Positions 52,700 through 64,000 of a stretch of DNA of 64,000 nt are shown here, in pieces. Within the stretch, counting starts at the first letter, position 1; the number at the start of each line of letters is the position of its first letter. This stretch comes from Lumbricus terrestris (Eukaryota > Annelida > Clitellata > Crassiclitellata > Lumbricidae): contig OX457050.1 of assembly GCA_949752735.1 (NCBI GenBank), forward strand, positions 42,060,784 to 42,124,783. The letters are read 5' to 3'. The position numbers and the translations under genes were made by a program. Below the pieces are notes generated by a model. It saw only the letters and a program-made list of their open reading frames with translations. It was not told the origin of the DNA and searched no databases.

Positions 52700-55161
52700 T
52701 GCCTCTCCATAGGCGGATATGATCTTTTGATTTGGGCATTTAAGCGTCATAATTAACTTAATGAACATGGCATATGAATAGATGGTTGTTATTGGTGTTA
52801 CTTAACGATTAAAAAGAGTTCTATTAATGAACATACGAGTCTACGTCTCTGCGAACCAGTCGGCCGAAGCACTTACATGAATGTAAAACTGGTTTCCACT
52901 AATATGAGTTAACATTATATTATGATTTTAGTAGGCTGCTACGCAATTTGACGTTTCTTCTATTAACGCACAGCTGCCAGTTAATTTCTCTCACTACACT
53001 ATCCTAAATTTGTCTTAGCTATGAATTTCTAAACATTAACAATGGTATGTGTCTGATATGATCACATCAAATTTAGCATGAACTGCAACTTCATGCAGAC
53101 CTACGCTCGTGTTTTTCATCTACCGTTCAATTCAATAACTAACAAATTATAATTGCCGCGCACATCAATATCCATCCACATACAATGATATTTCAGTCGT
53201 AGGGAGGATGAGGAATCAGGACTACACCGCTCTGCTATCATCTAAGATGGTTTAGGCTACTCAAATATTTTATGTGGATAGTAGGTCTACGTAAGCAGTA
53301 AGACTAGCTGTTGTTTTGCTACATTTGTCCGTTCAATACTAGATTGGGATTATATTAATGCAACACGGATTAAAGAGACAATAATAAAAGTTTACATTCA
53401 GTGTAATTATCAACAATTATTAAAATGTATAGACGGTCTAAATAGAACTCCAGATACTAGCTTTTAAAAATAGTTTTTCATTAGGGAGTAATCATGAGGC
53501 TCGTAATAACACACCGCTATTCAGGTAACAAATGTGGCATGTTTCCCACAGTGCTAGTTATATTGTTTAATCTAATGACTTCTATTATATAACAGCGTCG
53601 TTATCACAATATCTAAGATATCAGATGAGACGATGATCGATGTTCATCCGACTTCTCACTCCATTTAATCAATGTGAGAAGGTCCTTGTGAGAAAGGTTC
53701 TTGTACAAAAATGTGGACGAAGAAAATGTGATTATACATCGCTTGACACTCATTCGTTTGAAGAAGGCAACAGTCAAAAAGGACCACCATGACATCTTCT
53801 TCTGATTTAAAGAATTGATCAAACACTAAAATTTCTGACAATACATTTTCATGTCTGCCAAAGTAAGCTGCGGTACAGATTATAGGCTAAATATCTTGTT
53901 TTGTGACTACTTTTTGTCTATTTGCAACAGTTACAAAAAATAGAATGCTTAAAGCTGAAAACTGCTGTAGACTTTAAAGTAATGTCACACGTCTCAAGCG
54001 GTAAATCTACGCATTCTTGAGATTGTGACTCCAGCAACAGAAGACCACGAGATTTGACTTGTGCCAATGCTCTAGCACTGGGCTTTGAAACTTCTGGATT
54101 TCTCCTAAATCTGAGTTGCTCTGTCTACATCCAGATTTGAAGTTAATCGTGCTTTTTGGATGGACCTCTTTGGTCTTGTTTCCAATGAATGCGATTTCTT
54201 TGACAACGACCTAAAACACAAATTTAAATATCACATATTAGAAACGGTAAGTCAAATGTACATGTAGTTGTAGCAATTATTTTGAACTCTTATGCAATTA
54301 TAATTATTATTCTATACGTACATCCAATTAAACCCTATAATTGTAACCACTCGAGCAGGGCAGTGAAAAAAACTCGCCTGCTTGCGTGTACTTAACTCAG
54401 GAACAAACTAACTTTCATAATAAATTTATACAGGGGATATTCTCCGTAAACATAACGCTAAGTTCCAATAGTCATTAATTTTATTGTAACTATTAAACGT
54501 GGAATAACTTTGAAACATAAGAAATAAAGGCGGTTAAAAATGTACAGTCCATTCACCAATGGTTCCATTGTACGCAATTCAATGCAACCACCATTCAAAA
54601 CTGTGTTATTACATTAATTAAGAACCATTAAGTTATGTTTTCATATGTAAATCCACTGGTGATTCATGTAATCCGAAAACCAGCGGTGTTCCGTAACGTT
54701 CTCTTCTCTGCTGTTCATTCTTTACAAACAGTAAACTCAATTTCTCATCCTCTGTTGATCATCACCTATAGGACAACGACATTTAAGAACCCATATATTT
54801 CTTCCCTCAATCACATTCAGATGCTCAAACTCATCTGCGCCACACCATAACCCAGATTTCCACCTCTATGGTCGCCAACCTGTCACACAGCGACCTTTCA
54901 AAGCAGCATTTCTTATTATTGGCTTTCTAGTACCCAAATGGCTTATATAACCCGTTACCATAACGATAGATTCCACAAATTTGCACATGGTTTCAATATG
55001 AAGCCAATATGGTGTTAAAATAGTGTAATCTATTTGGGCCATCGGGTGCAAACCAGATTAAAAGTTTTCCAAAGGTTTTAACATTATGCAGTCAATATGG
55101 ACAATCAGCTGCTAACCATAAAGACACCTACAGAGAGATTGAGATATATGAAAATAAGGGC
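52700..55161. other. No recognised feature
   Basis: The longest stretch in the window without recognised mobile-element signatures. Short ORFs (for example 53613-53822 minus and 54635-54850 plus) have no motif. An exon or regulatory region of a host gene could be hidden here, but nothing I can see supports one. Confidence 0.4.
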
Positions 55162-55203
55162 GTCATACGGTTTTCGCCCATATTTGGGCGAAAACCATAT
55201 GAC
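55162..55203. repeat. 19-bp-stem hairpin
   Basis: GTCATACGGTTTTCGCCCA, then TATT, then TGGGCGAAAACCATATGAC: a 19-bp stem with one mismatch and a 4-base loop. Its role is unknown. Confidence 0.8.
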
Positions 55204-56287
55204 TCCCATTGTGAGCCCATATTGCTTTGTTATCAGGGTTGCCCTCAGTGGCTGCACCAGCTATGCAATTTCCGCAGAGCACGCCAAGATGGCTTTTGCT
55301 CAGCATTTCAAAGATATTAAATGTAATGAATATATTAATGCTCGAACAAAATTTCTACAGGTTACACGGCAGGTCAAGTGTAAATTAGGCAAGTGAAAAA
55401 TAAACAATGACCTGCCGTGGCCTATAGTAGCACCGTCACTGATTGCTTTGTGCGACCACAACACCCAGCTAATTCACATCTGATATTCGTCGATTGTGCC
55501 AAATACTTAACTACAAGACCACAAGTACAATATCTATATCAATCGTTCAGTTCAAACTCGATCACTGTTAATCCAATGCCATTTTATACAACATCGATTC
55601 CGCTCAGGTAAGATGCATGCAAACAGCCCAGAGCGCTATCGCTAAAATTGTTCTTCAAGTAGGCCTAGAAGTTGGATTGATCAAAATAATTGATGCTCAC
55701 AAAGAAGCTGGATTGATAATTTCAATTATTTGTGGGGTGCTTGACACCTATTACATAGCCATATTGTGACTCGTGAGCAATTTTTATCGACATTAAGCAA
55801 TGGTGTGTATGTTTGGTTTCATAGCTGTAGCCTATTTGTGTGTATATTGTTATCTAACTACATCTCATATTTTTATGCCATGATATTATACAAAAATATT
55901 ATTATACAAAACATGCTTTTTGTTGGTTTGTGATTTTTGTTATTGATCTACGTTTACTTCGCCCCTTTCACTTTTTCTTGCACAGCTTAACGGGCTAGCT
56001 TATATAGCGTGATGAATTTAATTACACATTCAATAGAGACAGAATTCCCTACTAACACACCACCTGGTGAATATAATTATACCTGAAATGCTGTACTACA
56101 TTACAATACTGACCATAATTTTTATATATGACTCACATACAAAACATGCTTTTTGTTTATTCTAAGCAATGTCGTATTATTTAGTCACAATCTCGGACGC
56201 ACTAAGCCTATTTTATGGAATTCGGTAACCTTTTTATTCTTATTCATCATTCATCAGGCAATGGTAGCAGGTTGAAATGCCGTTGTA
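55204..56287. other. No gene; two 35-bp-type units
   Basis: Apart from GAAGTTGGATTGATCAAAAT and GAAGCTGGATTGATAATTTC at 55668-55725, nothing is recognised. Confidence 0.4.
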
Positions 56288-56690
56288 GCGTTTTCAGATT
56301 ACCCTCTGCACACTTGATTTGCATAATTTATCGCTTTTATTGCGCTAAAAAATTATCCCGCTTCATATTTTGCTTTGAAGATTTTCATTCTTCGTCTCCC
56401 ACTTCGTGGTTTGTTATCAATATTTTGATCCGCAGAAAAGCCTCGAAGCCGTTTCTTCATGTGACTTTAACGGCGATTAGCCTAGTATTTTAGTTACAAT
56501 TGAAAATATTGATAACAAACTTGCCTAAATTGGAGCTGGATTGATTAAAATATACTTGCTTAAATTGGAGCTGGATTGATGAAAACATTCTTGCTTAAAA
56601 TGGAGCTGGATGAATACAATAATTGTTACTTAGATAGAAGTTGGATGAAACTAATTTTTTGCCTAAATGGAGGCTGGATTGATGACAATT
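56288..56690. mobile_element. Half of a TTTCAGATTACCCCC-type foldback element; 35-bp array
   Basis: Positions 56288-56515 match one arm of the hairpin element at 63431-63886 (TTTTCAGATTACCCTCTGC, TCTCCCACTTCGTGGTTTG, TTATCAATATTTTGATCCGC). The outer end is diverged and the other arm is missing. Positions 56520-56690 hold four 35-bp units (GGAGCTGGATTGATGAAAAC). Confidence 0.65.
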
Positions 56691-56913
56691 ATAAAGATTC
56701 ATGCTGTCCTGTAATTTAGGGGCCAGGTTGATATAAGCTTTTAGCTTTTTCCGGACTTCCTGTTGCTCAGAGACCATTAAATTTTCTGTATCTACTACTT
56801 GTACACATGTTCTTTTAGTTTCTTTGGCAATAAATAAATAAATAAATAAAACTGGATAATTAGTCCAAGTTTGAGCAAATAATACCTACATAAAATAATA
56901 GGCTATGCGCAGC

Positions 56914-57506
56914 GGTGTCACCACAAATGGTCCAACGAAAACTGGTCCCCAGACAACTGGTCCAAAAAATACTGATTCATCAACAAATAGTTTACGACAA
57001 AATGTTCCATGGGAATTTTTTAGTCGATGGTTTTTGAGGCTGAAATAGAGGCTGGATTAATGAGAAAACGTGTGAGAAATGGAAGCTGGATGAGGGTTCT
57101 TCTACAGGTGAAATAGAAGCTGGACTTATGAACAAAACGCTTGGGAAATAGAAGCTGGATGAAGGTTCTTTTACAAGTGAAATAGGAACTGGATTGATGA
57201 AAAAACGTGTTAAGAAATAGAAACTGGATCAAGGTGCTTTTAGATCTGAAATAGAAGCCGGATGCATGTTGAAATACACGAATGAAAATCATCAATCCAG
57301 CTCCCAATTAGGCTAGAAATCCATGAAAGTCTATTCATAAATCCAGCCTCTATTTCATAAATGAAAAACCTTCATCCACCTTCCATTTCTCAAGCGCTTT
57401 ATCAGTAATCCGGCTTCTATTTCGGTGGACGAGTTGTCGTTGGACCAGTTGTCTGGGGACAAGTTGTCTGGGGACCAGTTGTCGGTGGACCAGTTGTCGT
57501 GGAACC
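56914..57506. mobile_element. TU-like foldback element (E6), 593 bp, 9-bp TSD
   Basis: A perfect 9-bp repeat ATGCGCAGC (56905-56913, 57507-57515) flanks the element. Ends are GGTGTCACCACAAATGG and CAGTTGTCGTGGAACC, with 15-bp subrepeats GGACAAGTTGTCTGG. Inside are 35-bp units and the hinge (57257-57301). The uninterrupted version of the target, with one ATGCGCAGC followed by AAAGGGGGAATTG, is present at 4011-4034. Confidence 0.9.
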
Positions 57507-57515
57507 ATGCGCAGC

Positions 57516-57956
57516 AAAGGGGGAATTGTAGGCCTACGGTGGTTAATGTCCTAGGCTAAATCGGGGAGGGGAATTGTCCGGGGCATAGGCGCCGAATTGA
57601 GCCGAAGACTGTGAAAAAGTCGGCGCGTGAGCGCGGAAATTTTTTTGACCCTTTTTGGATAGGAGAGTTATTGAAATTACCTCTGTTAATAGGTGGAGAC
57701 TTGGTCCTGGTTTCTTAGGGGACGAACTCGCGGCCAAAGGACGATCGCCGAGGTGCACAGCACTGCGCACAATGCGATGGTAGCATAACTTAGGCTGTCA
57801 GTTTAACGAAATTGTTCATTATAGTCGGGGTTTAAAACTTGAAAAGCATCGTTGTCATTGTTTAAAAAAATTCACACTGAAAGAGCGACATTTTAAGATC
57901 TTATCAAATTTTCCTATTTATTCATTGCTTAAAGACATGCCCCGATTTCTGCTTAC
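57516..57956. other. GGACA-type outer-domain remnant and unrecognised sequence
   Basis: Positions 57516-57600 (AAAGGGGGAATTG, GGGGAATTGTCCGGGGC) continue the foldback end split by E6. Positions 57600-57956 have no recognised feature. Confidence 0.5.
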
Positions 57957-58365
57957 ATGCATGATGTTTTGCACTGGCTTCCAGTCTCGCAGCACATCTT
58001 GCACAGAATAGCAGTAGGCCTAGGCCTACTTGTCTGCGGTCCCTCACTGGTTCCGTTTTACTTATCTGATCTCTGTCGCCCTGTCTCTGACATAGCCTCC
58101 CACCGAGCTTTGCGCTCTTCGGCCAATTGGGAGCTGCTGGTTCCTCGAACCCGCTCTTCTACCAGACAGCATCGAGCCCTCTCGGTTGTTGGCCCGTCCA
58201 CATGGAATGGGCTGCGGCTTGCACTACGCTTACTACCTCGGAATAATTTGCCTGCTTTCTACCAGTTGCTCAAGACCTATCTTTATAGCCGTGGCTGGGC
58301 TGGGAACGCCTCTGAGTACGCTTCTTGAAGAGGCGCTATATAAGTTTTCGAAATGAATGAATGAT
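57957..58365 (+). pseudogene. LINE reverse-transcriptase C-terminus with 3' tail
   Basis: A 123-codon frame encodes the last part of a CR1/L2-like polyprotein: DVLHWLPVSQHILHRIAVGL, FYLSDLCRPVSD, LLVPRTRSSTRQHRALSVVG, GPSTWNGLRLALR, AFYQLLKTYLYSR. It ends with CCTCTGAGTACGCTTCTTGA, AGAGGCGCTATATAAG and (AATG)n. 5'-truncated as most LINE copies are. Confidence 0.82.
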
Positions 58366-58582
58366 TTCAGACTTCAATAAATGTTCCAGATTCCTAATTG
58401 TTTAAAAAATTTGATAACTCTTTGGGTCAAGTACTTCTCTTGGAATCCACACATAAGAAAAGCACAATCTTTGTTAGCATTTGCATCTTGGAGCAATCCA
58501 CACTATTTAAGTCAACAAAGTTTAACTCAAATTTTGCACACGAAATCAAGCAATTCTGTCTACATTAGCCGCTGTTGGGGCG

Positions 58583-58680
58583 GGGGTCCGTAGCTCAGTT
58601 GAGAGAGCGCTAGTCGTTAAACTGAGTCTGAGTGTCATCCACGCGACACGGGTTCAAGCCTCACATAGGGTATTAATTTA
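58583..58680 (+). mobile_element. tRNA-like SINE head or tRNA pseudogene
   Basis: GTCCGTAGCTCAGTTGAGAG resembles a tRNA 5' half with A box, and ACACGGGTTCAAGCC a B box. The distance between the boxes is too long and the acceptor stem does not close well for a normal tRNA, so a SINE or pseudogene is preferred. No second copy was seen in the window. Confidence 0.45.
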
Positions 58681-58848
58681 TAAAAGTTAGCTGCCATAGG
58701 CGCTTTGCTGTTGTGTTGTTTGACTCGGGTTCTGCTTTAAAAAAGGATAGCTCCTCCCACTTCTGGCTTGGCCGAACCAGGAGTGATTCAGTACTTAGGC
58801 AATTAGAGTTAAGTTACCGAACCCACTGCTGTAAAGCCGACCTGCGTG

Positions 58849-59390
58849 GGTGTCACTACAACTCGTCTACCGACAACTCGTCTAACGACAAGTGGTCTCC
58901 GGACAATTCGTCTACCACAACTGGTCTACTGACAACTGATCCAGCGCTTGAGAAATGGAAGCTGGCTGAAAGTTTTTACAGAGGAAATGGAGGTTGGATT
59001 GATGAAAATAGCGCATGAGAAATAAAAGCTGGATGAAAGTATTTCTTAATCTGAAATAGAAGCTGGATTGATGAAAAAAACGCTTAAGTAATGAAAGCTG
59101 GATGAGAGTATTTTTTATATCTGAAATGGAAGATGGATTGATGAAAATAACGGGTGAGAAATAGAAGCTGGATGAAGGTATTTTTAGATCTGAAGTAGAA
59201 GCTGGATGCATGTCGAAATACACGAATAAAATAATCAATCCAGCTTCTATTTAGGCTAAAAAACCGTTTTCATAAATCCAGCTTCTATTTCATCAATACT
59301 ATTCGTCTGTAGACCAGTTGTCGTTAGACCAATTGTCCGGAGACGAGTTGTCGGTAGACGAGTTGTCGGTAGACCAGTTGTCGTGGAACC
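58849..59390. mobile_element. TU-like foldback element (E7)
   Basis: Left end GGTGTCACTACAACTCGTC with 15-bp subrepeats CTACCGACAACTCGT; right end CAGTTGTCGTGGAACC. 35-bp units flip at the hinge 59201-59244. The flanks ACCTGCGTG and GTGCTATAG do not match, so a TSD is absent. The element may be recombinant. Confidence 0.75.
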
Positions 59391-59487
59391 GTGCTATAGT
59401 AAGCCGTATTTCGTATAACCTGTAGGCTAGGCCTACCTGTAATCATTCTGCGGTGTGTCAAATTGAATCATTGAAATAATAAATTAC

Positions 59488-59530
<43 letters not shown>

Positions 59531-60129
59531 TAATAAGCCAATATTAGGACTAACACTGTGGAAATAGTTTGTCATAATTATAGTCTTTCAAATAGTCTTG
59601 ACAATTTACTCAAGCTGATTTGTTAGGCCAGAAAAAAACAATACCCCCTTTTTTGATGCTGGGAAGTTTCTCAGTGAGAAACATTATTGAGCATGTACAA
59701 GAAAAGGAATAAAATTTAATGTAATTAAAATCGTCGCCTTCGTCCAGAGAAAAAATGACGTAAGCGGATCGAATTAGCAGGATTTCGTGTTTCCACGTAT
59801 TCGCTGATCGGTTGAGGACCAATGATGTTCAGACTGCCGGATGGGTAAAAACTGGAATAATAGTATGGTAGACTAACTGAGATTTAAACATCTATAAAAG
59901 ACGGAACGATTGTTATAGATAAGCAATGCCAACAGAGAAATAATCTCTTAAAAGGGCATCTTGCTGGCTGATTTCTACATGGTGGTTCCCATGCATTGGC
60001 GGGTCTCACATGGCCCATTTCTGGTGGTGCTGAGCACTCACGGGCCTCGCAGAGTCGGCGCCCATGCCGGGGGTTTGTCCGGGTTTTTTCCGGGGGTAAT
60101 GTCCTACACTCGATGAGGATGAGCATAAT
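59391..60129. other. (ATT)n, unrecognised sequence, outer-domain fragment
   Basis: (ATT)14 at 59489-59530. A GGACA-type right end, GGTTTGTCCGGGTTTTTTCC and GGGGGTAATGTCCTACACTC, lies at 60068-60114. No gene is seen. Confidence 0.5.
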
Positions 60130-60400
60130 ATATGAATAGAAAAGGAGCAAAAATTGTCATCAATGGTGAAGAGATTGAGCAGTTGCACCAGTTTTGTTAT
60201 CTAAGAAGTCTGATAACAAGAGGACTGCAGGTGTAGGCTACGGTCGATATCAAGATAAGAATAGCAACGAGAAAGGACTCATTTTGGAATAGAGGGGAGC
60301 GGCGAAGAGAACGATTGAAAATGAATCTAAAGAAGAGAATGATTTAAAAAGCCTCGTAAAATTATGGAGCGTGACGCTATAATGGAGCATAAACTAAGGG
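60130..60400 (+). pseudogene. LINE reverse-transcriptase fragment, degenerate
   Basis: KGAKIVINGEEIEQLHQFCY, LRSLITRGLQ, and after a stop TVDIKIRIATRKDSFWNRGE, LKMNLKKRMI resemble the post-catalytic region (YLGSLIT, RI..AK..F, LKKRMIK) of non-LTR reverse transcriptases. There are several stops and a frameshift. Too short to classify. Confidence 0.55.
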
Positions 60401-60951
60401 AAAGCAGAAGAGGAATTAAGACATACATTCGTCAGCCATAATTCGCCATCCAATCTATCGGGTACACTCGCTCATCATCATATTTATCATGACATCCAGC
60501 ATATAAATCCAATATTAAATTTTAAAACCGCTCCTTTAGATACGCTGCACCAATGCCTTTGAATTAGGTGCCATTTTCAGTCAATCATAAAAACTAGTGT
60601 ACAGTATAATCGCTAGATGACAGAAGCACGAATTAGTAAATCCAAATTCTAATGCATGTTGGCCCGTCACTTTGACAGCCATTATTAAAATTATCGATCT
60701 TTTCTCAACAGAACCTAAACCTCATAAAAAATCTGGTAATCTATCGTTTTAGCATCTAAATTATTCTCCATTAGGCTACATGGGTTTCAGCGTTGGTCGC
60801 AAACAAGATGGATTAACGCAACAAATTCTCACTAAATAGAAAGGAATCAATTAAATTAATATATACTTTAATGGAGGTGATTCGATGAAAAGATTCTTGC
60901 TGAGAACGAAGCTGGATTTATGAGTAAAGTTGCTATTGGAGTAACCGCTGG
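60401..60951. other. No gene; weak 35-bp units
   Basis: Apart from degenerate units at about 60835-60925 (GGAGGTGATTCGATGAAAAG, GAAGCTGGATTTATGAG), nothing is recognised. Confidence 0.4.
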
Positions 60952-61644
60952 GGTTATTGTTACTGACGTCTCGGTAGGAAGTAAACAGTATGGCGGTCAC
61001 AGATACACGCAGAATAGAACGGCCTCAACTCCGGCGATCGATAGCCCAATGTTTCCGCGCGAAACATTGGGGTCCCGCTTCAGTCAGTGATGTTGTGTGA
61101 AGTAAATAAGTAAGTGATGAAGGTATTTCTAGATCTGAAATAGAAGTCGGATTGATGAAAAAACGCTTAAGTAATAGAAGCTGGATGATGGTATTCTTAT
61201 ATTTGAAATAGAAGCTGGGCTGACGAAAATAACAGGCGAGAAACAGAAGCTGGGTTAATAAAAATAGTATAGCTTAGATTGGAGCAGGATTGATGAAAAT
61301 GTTGATTAAATTAGAGCTGGATGGATAAGGATCTTCTTAATTAAATAAGAGCTGGATTGATTAAAATGTTTCCGATTAAATTGGAGCTGGATTGAGGAAA
61401 AATAATCATTTTTGAAACAGAAGTTGGATTCATAAAACAGCTGATGCAATTGAAAAAGCTGGACTTTTACTTACTTACTTATTTTTGCCTGCTGTCTTAT
61501 TGCACACTTGCCGTGTCTTTTGACCATTGACCATTAAGCGGAAACATTGGGCTATCGATCGCCGGAGTTGAGACCGCTCTATTCTGCGTGTATCTGCTAC
61601 CGCCATACTGTTTACTTCCTACCGAGACGTCAGTAACAATAACC
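60952..61644. mobile_element. Foldback element copy C of the 631-bp family
   Basis: Inverted ends GGTTATTGTTACTGACGTCT and AGACGTCAGTAACAATAACC. The arms continue through CGGTAGGAAGTAAACAGTAT and ATCGATAGCCCAATGTTTCC. The hairpin CCAATGTTTC...GAAACATTGG lies at 61046-61070. The middle has 35-bp-type units. It is the best preserved of three copies. A flanking TAACCGCT/ACCGCT similarity exists, but no clean TSD can be placed. Confidence 0.85.
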
Positions 61645-62169
61645 GCTTTGGTCTAAATTAGCAAAAGACTGATGGTAAAGATTTCTTGCATGTAAATAAA
61701 CAGAGTAGTTGGATTGATAACAATTCTTGGTTAAATAGTTGCTTAAATAATGACAAAATGATTGTTTTTAACAGAAATTGGATTGATGAAATGTTTGTCT
61801 ATTAAAATCAATGGCAGCTCGACTGATGAAAGTTATCATGGATTGGTAAGATGTTACTTGCCAGAGCCATGCTTAGCATTTAGCAACTTAAACTACGAGA
61901 CAATAGCAGATGGATTGATAGAAATAATTGGCTGCATTGAATAATAAAATATTTGACTGCTGAAACAACATAACAGATCACCCAAATTTGTACATTTCAG
62001 GTTTGGCCATAAGTCTATATAAAAGTAAATTATCAGTTACATATTGGATAAATAATGTATTAAGGAACTAAGTTCAGTTTAATGAACTAAACACATAAAT
62101 AAAACACTAATTTAAATAATTTGAATACATGCATAAATATACTAAACTAATACACTGTATAGTAAACTT
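61645..62169. other. Weak 35-bp units, otherwise nothing
   Basis: Positions 61700-61840 contain GGATTGATAA/GGATTGATGAAAT units at irregular spacing. The 60-codon ORF at 61762 reads them and is not a gene. Confidence 0.4.
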
Positions 62170-63430
<1,261 letters not shown>

Positions 63431-63886
63431 CCGGTGTAAAGGTTTCAGATTACCCCCTCCTAAACATTACCCCCCTGGAAACTGTAAATTGCATCAATCA
63501 TCGCATTTATAGCACTAAAAATATCAAAAAATTCATCCCGATTCTTGTCTTGGTCTGAAGATTTTCATCCGTCATCCAACTTCGTGGTTTGTTATCAATA
63601 TTTTCATCTGTAACTAAAATACTATTCGCCGCTGAAGTTTACATGGAGAAAATGGCTTCGAGGCTATTATTTTTCTCGGATCAAAATATTGATAGCAAAC
63701 CACGAAGTGGGATGACGAATGAAAATCTTCAAACCAAAACAAGAAGTGGGATGATTTTTCTGATTTTTCTAGTGCAATAAATGCGATGATTGATGCAAAT
63801 CTAGTTTCCGGGGGGTAATCTGAAACCGGTTTCAAGTTACCGGGGGGTAATGTTTAGGAGGGGGTAATTTGAAACCTTTACACCGG
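63431..63886. mobile_element. 456-bp hairpin element, CCGGTGTAAAGG ends
   Basis: The left arm CCGGTGTAAAGGTTTCAGAT, TACCCCCTCCTAAACATTAC faces the right arm GTAATGTTTAGGAGGGGGTA, ATTTGAAACCTTTACACCGG. Inner arms ACTTCGTGGTTTGTTATCAA (63580) and TTGATAGCAAACCACGAAGT (63690) pair over a short loop, so nearly the whole element is one hairpin. A second copy begins at 63883, sharing the palindromic junction ACACCGGTGT, and runs out of the window. Related half at 56288. Confidence 0.8.
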
Positions 63887-64000
63887 TGTAAAGGTTTCAG
63901 ATTACCCCCTCCTAAACGTTACCCCCTGCAAACTGTAAATTGCATCAATCTTCGCATTTATTGCACTAAAACTCTCAAAAAATTCATCCAGCTTCTTGTT
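63883..64000. mobile_element. Start of a second CCGGTGTAAAGG hairpin element (cut by window end)
   Basis: CCGGTGTAAAGGTTTCAGAT, then TACCCCCTCCTAAACGTTAC and GCAAACTGTAAATTGCATCA repeat the left arm of the preceding element almost base for base. It continues past the window. Confidence 0.75.

Noticed and set aside
52326..52710. HTYI-repeat and CMYV-repeat proteins
   Set aside because: (ATAC)n microsatellite.
55097..55396. 99-codon ORF as a gene
   Set aside because: It has no recognisable domain, it spans a hairpin and no neighbouring exon signals were convincing.
58840..59399. TSD for foldback element E7
   Set aside because: The flanks ACCTGCGTG and GTGCTATAG do not match, so no duplication is claimed.

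Overview
The window looks like animal nuclear DNA that is very rich in repeats. It holds C2H2 zinc-finger genes, LINE, Ty3/gypsy, Helitron and hAT remnants, tRNA-derived SINEs, a broken Polinton/adintovirus-type DNA polymerase, long microsatellites and very many foldback elements. Foldback elements whose ends are 15-bp subrepeats recall the sea-urchin TU elements, so a marine invertebrate, perhaps an echinoderm, is my best guess. That guess is an inference. No bacterial-type operon, rRNA gene, CRISPR array or complete single-copy housekeeping gene was seen.

Layout. 0-6 kb: foldback elements, a nested 631-bp element, a SINE and a short Helitron. 6.1-9.0 kb (+): poly-zinc-finger gene, damaged in its 5' part, followed by a 695-codon open frame. 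11.7-12.9 kb: foldback element with a nested LINE end. 13.5-16.3 kb (-): LINE end and a second poly-zinc-finger gene with one frameshift, a paralogue of the first in the opposite orientation. 17.6-25.9 kb: a small foldback element split by a 7.9-kb element that carries simple repeats and a LINE reverse-transcriptase ORF; both have perfect 9-bp target-site duplications (TSDs). 26-29 kb: a foldback element inside a SINE. 29.6-31.5 kb: hAT-like elements. 32-35 kb: gypsy remnant split by a foldback element, then a LINE end. 35.3-38.5 kb: Helitron whose 3' end is split by a 2.2-kb foldback element. 38.7-42.4 kb: retroelement remnants, LINE end, a complete short Helitron. 42.8-46.0 kb: protein-primed DNA polymerase B pseudogene split by a SINE and a hAT-type MITE. 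46-51 kb: foldback element, SINE, and a 5' half of a gypsy element with a tRNA-Leu(UAA)-type primer site. 51-64 kb: microsatellites, LINE ends, more foldback elements and long stretches with nothing recognised.

The main observation is a modular foldback system. About two dozen tracts share a ~35-bp repeat (core GAAGCTGGATTGATGAAAAT or its reverse complement). The palindromic members share a ~45-bp asymmetric centre, seen seven times. The ends differ, with several unrelated short-subrepeat outer domains. Eight insertions have perfect 9-bp TSDs and two have 8-bp TSDs, and for one an uninterrupted paralogous site lies in the same window. No transposase for them was found here. Long terminal inverted repeats with 9-bp TSDs would fit a Mutator-like transposase, but this is an inference.

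Coding potential still open: the 6.9-9.0 kb and 14.1-16.3 kb zinc-finger frames and the 23.9-25.4 kb reverse transcriptase. All coordinates of element ends were read by eye.
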